Source: an uncultured Eubacteriales bacterium (GTDB lineage Bacteria; Bacillota; Clostridia; TANB77; CAG-508). Taken from it: DNA of 40,757 nt. A program made the translations under genes and the position numbers. The stretch's first letter is position 1, and each line of letters starts with the position of its first letter. The stretch covers positions 1-40,757 of the forward strand of contig CATKWX010000015.1 in NCBI GenBank assembly GCA_949840345.1. The letters run 5' to 3'. Of this stretch, positions 36,444 through 40,757 are shown piece by piece. Under the pieces are notes generated by a model, which saw only the letters and a list, made by a program, of their open reading frames with translations, was not told the DNA's origin and ran no database searches.

Positions 36444-36458
36444 TAAAAATGGTAAAAT
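36415..36458. repeat. Perfect 14-bp inverted repeat at the operon promoter
   Basis: ATTTTACCATTTTT (36415-36428) and AAAAATGGTAAAAT (36445-36458) are perfect inverted copies with a 16-base centre. One arm covers the -10, the other lies just upstream of the -35; their centres are 30 bases apart, about three helical turns. Operator-like. Confidence 0.8.
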
Positions 36459-36527
36459 TATGCAAAAAAAGACATACAAAATCTATAAGATAGATAATAT
36501 ATGCCTAGTCAACATAACCATTTGTTA

Positions 36528-37928
36528 TTAAAATAACACTTTCGTTTTATCATTTGCCGTAACCGAACAATCGATCGTTGCAAAAATTACAGCCATAGGT
36601 AACATAAAATAATACATATGATACGTATTATCAATTAGACCATAAAGGTCAACAATGACATATCCTACGCCAATCGTGATGAAAAACAAAGGATTACATT
36701 GCTTCAAATTTCTATATTTTTGATAAAAATGTAAGCTCAAAAACAAAAAACCAATAATTCCACCAGCAGCTAATGTTTCAATTATTGTCGAATGGAATAC
36801 AACAGGAACTTTCATCCATCCTAAAGCTGTTGTTGACTCCATAAGACAACTTACCATTCCCGCTCCAAAAATTTTGGTCACGGTCGTTTTGTTCCACTGG
36901 GAATATCCTTCAATCCATAGTTCTTTTCTTCCGTTATCATCAAACCCTTGAGTAAAAACAAGATGCCGAATATGATCTACAACTCTTATGACTTCATCCT
37001 TATAGCAAACCATGAGGGTTATAACAAATAAACCAAAAACTAGAAACAAATTTTGATATACCCTAGCATTCTTAGCAGTAAATAATAAGACAATATATAG
37101 AATTCCTATTTCTATAAAACCAAATAAATAGGATCCTCTACTTGTAGTTAGTATTAATCCAATTATAGCAACTAATAACTTTACATGTTGGTAAAGCATT
37201 CCCCCAAGTTTTTCTTCTGTTCCTAGTAAATAAAATATAAACGGTATAGAAACACAAATCATTATACCTGCTTCATTGCATAATCCCCATCCTAGATAAT
37301 AAGCTAACTGCAAAATACTCTCTACAGTATCTTTCAATTCCCAAACCTTAAATGCACACTCAAAAGTCAATATAATTGCCAAAAAAGACATGCTTGTCGC
37401 AACAATATGAATTCCATCTCTTTTAATTCCATTTGCCATAATAAAATACAAAAGGACATATCCTAAATTCCCAAAATACAAAAAGTAATACACTTCATTT
37501 CCAGGTTGAATCATTTTACTCCAAAAAATCGGAATAATATTGATAATTGCCATTCCAAACAATCCATAAAGAGATTTCATTTTATGCAAATGAATTCCAT
37601 CTTTAAAAGCAAACAACAATAAAACAATCGCATATCCAATACCTAAAACGATGATCGGAATAGGAATTTGATTATTAGAAAATCCTGTATTAATCATAAA
37701 AATAAAATAAATCGTATTTGGAATTACAAACACCAAATCCTTTGTCAAGATCAAAACAATCATGGCAGAAACTAACATAACTACCATACCCAGCATAGAA
37801 TTCCATTTCCAGCCTATTATTGTTAAACCCGCTAGCAAAGCAGAATATACTTCATTAAAATATTTCTTTTTCGTAAAATTTAATAGTTTGGTATTCAGTT
37901 TTATATACATATTCTTTACAGATTGCAT
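36528..37928 (-). CDS. O-antigen ligase/polymerase-like membrane protein
   Basis: A 466-residue protein with about 11-12 membrane segments. A large extracytoplasmic loop (about 305-375) contains DNGRKELWIEGYSQW and VPVVFHSTIIETLAAGGIIG; the histidine of this FHSTIIE motif and the earlier TTSRGSYL are the marks of the Wzy_C/WaaL superfamily. It probably polymerises or ligates polysaccharide to a carrier at the cell surface. It has its own promoter (37955-37982) and AGAAGGTGG, and is separated by 153 bases from the main operon. Since a Wzy-like protein exists inside the operon, this one may be the ligase or a second polymerase. Confidence 0.82.
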   Translation of the reverse strand: MQSVKNMYIKLNTKLLNFTKKKYFNEVYSALLAGLTIIGWKWNSMLGMVVMLVSAMIVLILTKDLVFVIPNTIYFIFMINTGFSNNQIPIPIIVLGIGYAIVLLLFAFKDGIHLHKMKSLYGLFGMAIINIIPIFWSKMIQPGNEVYYFLYFGNLGYVLLYFIMANGIKRDGIHIVATSMSFLAIILTFECAFKVWELKDTVESILQLAYYLGWGLCNEAGIMICVSIPFIFYLLGTEEKLGGMLYQHVKLLVAIIGLILTTSRGSYLFGFIEIGILYIVLLFTAKNARVYQNLFLVFGLFVITLMVCYKDEVIRVVDHIRHLVFTQGFDDNGRKELWIEGYSQWNKTTVTKIFGAGMVSCLMESTTALGWMKVPVVFHSTIIETLAAGGIIGFLFLSLHFYQKYRNLKQCNPLFFITIGVGYVIVDLYGLIDNTYHMYYFMLPMAVIFATIDCSVTANDKTKVLF

Positions 37929-37954
37929 AATCCACCTTCTTCCGCTATTTTATA

Positions 37955-37982
37955 AGTATAGCACAAATCTAAAATAAGTAAA
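37955..37982 (-). promoter_or_regulatory. Promoter of the ligase-like gene
   Basis: Extended -10 TGCTATACT (TATACT at 37955-37960) with TTTACT (37977-37982) at 16 bases. The ATG follows about 27 bases downstream of the -10. Confidence 0.75.
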
Positions 37983-38002
37983 TATCATGAATTGCAGAAA
38001 CA

Positions 38003-38043
38003 AAAAGTTTTTAATTAAAAAAATTAATCTTCACTTTTTTAGT
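38003..38043 (-). terminator. Probable terminator of pyrR
   Basis: Directly after the pyrR stop, minus strand AAAAAGT ... TTAATT ... AATTAA ... ACTTTTT forms a nested AT-rich hairpin ending in a T-run. Stability is low because there are few G-C pairs. Confidence 0.5.
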
Positions 38044-38541
38044 TTATACCAAACTTACAATTTTAGAAGTGAAATCACAGACCACACGTTCTGTTCTAGA
38101 AGTTGGAATGTTTTTTCCGACAAAATCAGCACGAATTGGAAGCTCACGATGTCCTCGATCTACAAAAATAGCCAGTTCTATTTTTGCTGGTCTTCCCATT
38201 TCCATAATTGCATCCATTGCGGCCCTAACACTCCTGCCTGTATATAAAACATCATCAACTAAAATGATTGTTTTATTTGTTATGTCTGTATAAAAATGAA
38301 GATTGGAATCCTTTTTTTTCTTATCATCATCTCTATGGGCACTAATGTCAATCGTTTCTAGTGGAATCTCAACTCCTTCAAACTCTTTAATATAAGATTG
38401 AATTTCTTTTGCAAGCGGAGTTCCCTTTTTTTCAATTCCAACTAAAACAATTTGTTCAAGTTGAAGATTATATTCAATAATTTGATGCGTCATTCTTTTG
38501 ATAATACGAGTAAATTGTTCTGTGTCTATTATAAGATGCAT
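38044..38541 (-). CDS. pyrR: PyrR bifunctional regulator/uracil phosphoribosyltransferase
   Basis: A 165-residue type I PRTase, slightly shorter than the usual 175-180. IVLVGIEKKGTPLAKEI, the PRPP loop TIILVDDVLYTGRSVRAAMD and the PyrR-specific VDRGHRELPIRADFVGKNIP followed by TSR are diagnostic. PyrR binds pyr mRNA when UMP is high and attenuates the pyrimidine operon, and has weak UPRTase activity. Here it stands alone: no pyr genes follow and I found no PyrR-binding attenuator in the window, so its targets must be elsewhere. GGAGGG precedes the ATG. Confidence 0.94.
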   Translation of the reverse strand: MHLIIDTEQFTRIIKRMTHQIIEYNLQLEQIVLVGIEKKGTPLAKEIQSYIKEFEGVEIPLETIDISAHRDDDKKKKDSNLHFYTDITNKTIILVDDVLYTGRSVRAAMDAIMEMGRPAKIELAIFVDRGHRELPIRADFVGKNIPTSRTERVVCDFTSKIVSLV

Positions 38542-38566
38542 GCTAATCCCTCCATAAGTGTTTCTA

Positions 38567-38572
38567 ATTATA
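38567..38572 (-). promoter_or_regulatory. Candidate -10 of pyrR
   Basis: TATAAT on the minus strand, about 26 bases before the ATG, right after the T-run of the preceding terminator. No recognisable -35. Confidence 0.5.
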
Positions 38573-38582
38573 TCACAAAATG

Positions 38583-38630
38583 AAAAAAAGAAAAAGATGG
38601 ATATCTTCTTCTAAGAAACTACCCATCTTT
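38583..38630 (-). terminator. Terminator of the surface protein gene
   Basis: AAAGATGG (minus strand, 38623-38630) pairs with CCATCTTT (38593-38600), then a T-rich run. It starts eight bases after the stop codon. Confidence 0.8.
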
Positions 38631-38637
38631 ATATTTA

Positions 38638-40757
38638 TTAATTTACAGGATAAATTGTGTCACCATCAATTATGAATTTTGATACACCATCAGGAGTATA
38701 TAAAAATAATTGATTATTTTCAATAACATATCCGCATGTAGATTGATATCCGCTTTGTTCGCCATAACCAATATTATTTTCATAAAGATAAATTGTTAAT
38801 ACGTCAGATCCAAATGTACAGGAATAGATATGTAAAGGCGTTTTAGATGAAAAATCATACTCAAAGTAAGTTCCTTGTTCTAAATCAATACCAAATACAG
38901 CAAGCGTATTCCCATCTAAATCCTGAATTTTGATTGCTTGATTTTCATCAAATAATTGATATTTACATTGCGTATCATATAAAACAGCATATCCATTCAC
39001 ATATAAAACCATTGTAATATTTTGATCATTATTTAAAGTATAAGCAACTTCTTCTGTTGATAAATCCATCTCAATGACAACTTCAAGTTCTAATCGATAT
39101 CCTCTATACTCAATATAGAAATTATATCTGCCAGCTTCATTAAAATCAACAGAACTACAATCTAACATTTCATTTGTAATTTGTACAATTGTATCATATT
39201 TATCATTTTCTGGTTCAAAAAATTCTACAATTAAATCTTGATTAATAAGAACATTCTTTAAATCTTCTTCTGTTTGTCCTATAACTAAATTATGATTATA
39301 TTCAGATACTCCTAAATAAGCAATATTGCATATAGTTGGATCATAAACCTCTAAATAAGTTTCTAAAGATTGTCCCTCATAATTGATTAAAAATTCTTTT
39401 CTACCTATTGTAGTAAAATCTACATCTCCTTCAATCATTTCAGGAGTCAGAAGAACTCGATTTGATGAAATTTCAACCATAAGAGATGCACTATTTTCAT
39501 ATTGATATTCCACATGATATGATACATTTAAATAGAGTTCAGGGAAACTTTCTGTAACACGTACTGCATTTGCTTCTAAATAAGCATTCATTTTATTTTC
39601 AAATGAATCATAAACAAATACTTGAATATGACCAAGCCCATTTGCAAGTTCAATTTCTTGCATTCCACCTAAAGCAGGATCAAATCCAACTAAATCATTT
39701 GTTGTCAGCAAAGTATAATACATATATGTACGATCTTCAAGAATATAATCTTGAGTTATATATCCTTTTTGTCTTTCAAAATCTATGGATTGATTAATTT
39801 CACATACAAGAGAATTTATTGAACAATATTGATTACTTGCCTCTAAGGTTGTGAAAATTGAATCCTCACATACATAAACCTGTAGATAGTCTGTGTAATC
39901 TCCATAATGAACTGGCACTTGTACTTCTCCTGTACCTTCAATGGCTGTAAAATCAATTTGATCTAACATCATTGTTTCTTTTTCAAAAGTATTATTACTG
40001 TACTCTAAGTACCACTCAATTTGACCAAATGTTATTGTTTGTTGTTCTACCTCAGATTGAAGCCATAAAAGCGGATTTGTATTTATTAAATAAGCTTGTA
40101 CTAAATCTCTACGAGATGGATCATAAATGTCAATTTGTACACTATATTCTTGATTATTTAATGAAATTACGACTTCGTAAACTCCTTCTTGGGTATAATC
40201 AATATTACTTCTTACAATCATATCTTCTGTAATATTAATCTGTCCTGTTGTTCCATCTGTATATTCCACTTGAGCAATAAATTTTGGCTTTGGTGCTGTT
40301 GCAGATATCATAGGGAATCTAGTTTCCATAAAGCCTAAAAAATTTCTTATCACTTTAGGTGTAACTACTCTTTTTACTATTGAACTTCCGTCTGTCAATT
40401 GAAATGTAAAAATAGTTACCTGTTCTCCTGAAGAATTAATTTCAATCGCAACATCAATATCTTGAATTCCTGTCCCTTGTGCCCCTGTGGAGCCTACTAG
40501 GCTTTGAATCCATTCTGTTTCAGTTCCGGTGTATCCATGTTCTTTTGCTATTTCGTATGCAGATTTCCCTGTGGAGCCTGTAGATCCAACTAGTGTTTGT
40601 AACCATTCTACCTCTGTTCCAGTATATCCGTGTTCTTTTGCTATTTCGTATGCAGATTTCCCTGTGGAGCCTGTAGATCCAACTAGTGTTTGTAACCATT
40701 CTACCTCTGTTCCAGTGTATCCGTGTTCTTTTGCTATTTCGTATGCAGATTTCCCTG
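38638..40757 (-). CDS. Large surface protein, C-terminal part (start outside window)
   Basis: An open frame of at least 706 codons running in from the right edge; the apparent TTG start at 40398 is internal, as the frame continues without a stop. The upstream part consists of 31-residue repeats with the core GKSAYEIAKEHGYTGTEVEW followed by LQTLVGSTGST, a collagen-like linker type often found before structural domains in phage tail and surface proteins. After VGSTGAQGTGIQDIDVAIEI come about five beta-sandwich, Ig-like repeats of 80-110 residues, each with a line such as DFTTIGRKEFLINYEGQSLE and ending in VYDP. The end (DGDTIYPVN) has no LPXTG motif or membrane anchor, so attachment must be by another part of the protein or by binding. 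Probably an adhesin or large cell-surface structural protein. Confidence 0.85.
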   Translation of the reverse strand, partial: GKSAYEIAKEHGYTGTEVEWLQTLVGSTGSTGKSAYEIAKEHGYTGTEVEWLQTLVGSTGSTGKSAYEIAKEHGYTGTETEWIQSLVGSTGAQGTGIQDIDVAIEINSSGEQVTIFTFQLTDGSSIVKRVVTPKVIRNFLGFMETRFPMISATAPKPKFIAQVEYTDGTTGQINITEDMIVRSNIDYTQEGVYEVVISLNNQEYSVQIDIYDPSRRDLVQAYLINTNPLLWLQSEVEQQTITFGQIEWYLEYSNNTFEKETMMLDQIDFTAIEGTGEVQVPVHYGDYTDYLQVYVCEDSIFTTLEASNQYCSINSLVCEINQSIDFERQKGYITQDYILEDRTYMYYTLLTTNDLVGFDPALGGMQEIELANGLGHIQVFVYDSFENKMNAYLEANAVRVTESFPELYLNVSYHVEYQYENSASLMVEISSNRVLLTPEMIEGDVDFTTIGRKEFLINYEGQSLETYLEVYDPTICNIAYLGVSEYNHNLVIGQTEEDLKNVLINQDLIVEFFEPENDKYDTIVQITNEMLDCSSVDFNEAGRYNFYIEYRGYRLELEVVIEMDLSTEEVAYTLNNDQNITMVLYVNGYAVLYDTQCKYQLFDENQAIKIQDLDGNTLAVFGIDLEQGTYFEYDFSSKTPLHIYSCTFGSDVLTIYLYENNIGYGEQSGYQSTCGYVIENNQLFLYTPDGVSKFIIDGDTIYPVN
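40494..40757. repeat. 93-bp tandem coding repeats
   Basis: Three copies (the outermost cut by the edge) with an exact 93-base period: the GTATGCAG marker recurs at 40555, 40648 and 40741. The two outer copies differ by almost nothing; the copy nearest the Ig-like part has diverged (TEWIQSLVGSTGAQG). Likely to vary in number by slippage or recombination. Confidence 0.9.

Noticed and set aside
38542..38637. PyrR-binding attenuator before pyrR
   Set aside because: The hairpin there belongs to the surface protein terminator and the -10 of pyrR lies after it; no anti-terminator pairing was found.
38638..40398. A complete 586-residue protein starting at 40398
   Set aside because: That start is an internal TTG in the middle of an in-frame sequence (IFTFQLTDGSS) that continues to the window edge.
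40494..40757. Regular repeats that could suggest a CRISPR array
   Set aside because: The 93-base units are contiguous, in frame and code for a 31-residue protein repeat; there are no spacers.

Overview
The window comes from a low-GC Gram-positive (Firmicutes, Bacilli or Erysipelotrichia-like) chromosome. The sequence is very AT-rich, ribosome binding sites are strong AGGAGG types, promoters are TTGACA/TATAAT, terminators are Rho-independent, and TGA is used as a stop (rmlA and the lipoprotein end in TGA), so the genetic code looks standard. No species can be named from sequence alone. Every gene I accept is on the minus strand, so transcription runs from high to low coordinates. No rRNA, tRNA, transposase, integrase or CRISPR array was seen.

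Region 1 (40757 to 38.0 kb): the C-terminal part of a large surface protein (93-bp tandem repeats, then Ig-like repeats), followed by pyrR. Region 2 (37.9 to 15.4 kb): a capsule/exopolysaccharide locus. A ligase/polymerase-type membrane protein has its own promoter. Then comes one tightly packed operon of about 20 genes starting with a small membrane protein and glmS. It holds a 4,6-dehydratase of the CapD/PglF type, an aldolase, a PLP decarboxylase, an initiating sugar phosphate transferase, a class IV aminotransferase, two GT2 glycosyltransferases, a Wzy-like polymerase, complete rmlA-rmlC-rmlD-rmlB (dTDP-L-rhamnose), LicD plus an IspD/TarI-like cytidylyltransferase plus an SDR epimerase, a Wzx flippase, glmM and a GlmU-like protein, and it ends at a strong terminator. 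GlmS, GlmM and GlmU form the UDP-GlcNAc route, but the uridylyltransferase half of this GlmU looks decayed. The aldolase/aminotransferase/decarboxylase trio has no standard role in such a locus and may make an amine or amino-acid-like decoration.

Region 3 (15.3 to 13.9 kb): a stand-alone AAA+/DUF4143 ATPase whose promoter is covered by a four-copy operator-like repeat. Region 4 (13.8 to 4.9 kb): the most interesting part, a compact four-gene operon with the look of an undescribed conflict/defence system. It encodes a GHKL-type ATPase protein, a 1985-residue protein with two phosphoribosyltransferase-like modules (one degenerate) and a complete C-terminal calcineurin-type metallophosphoesterase, a 2-TM protein with a PLD-like cytosolic domain, and a TM-helical-TM protein. 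Region 5: galE with a perfect consensus promoter and its own terminator. Region 6 (3.5 to 0.3 kb): a secreted papain-fold protease, a lipoprotein and a radical SAM/SPASM enzyme, overlapping in one operon. At the left edge is the start of a small membrane-protein gene.

Three accessory units (the defence-like operon, the protease/radical SAM operon and the left-edge gene) are each preceded by the same motif, TGTCRAAAYCTGTCGG followed by TCGATT, lying just past the previous unit's terminator. Two copies are part of an exact 42-bp direct repeat bracketing the protease/radical SAM operon. In the two best cases the motif sits the same distance (about 47 bases) upstream of the -10 element. This points either to a shared regulator or to a cassette boundary.
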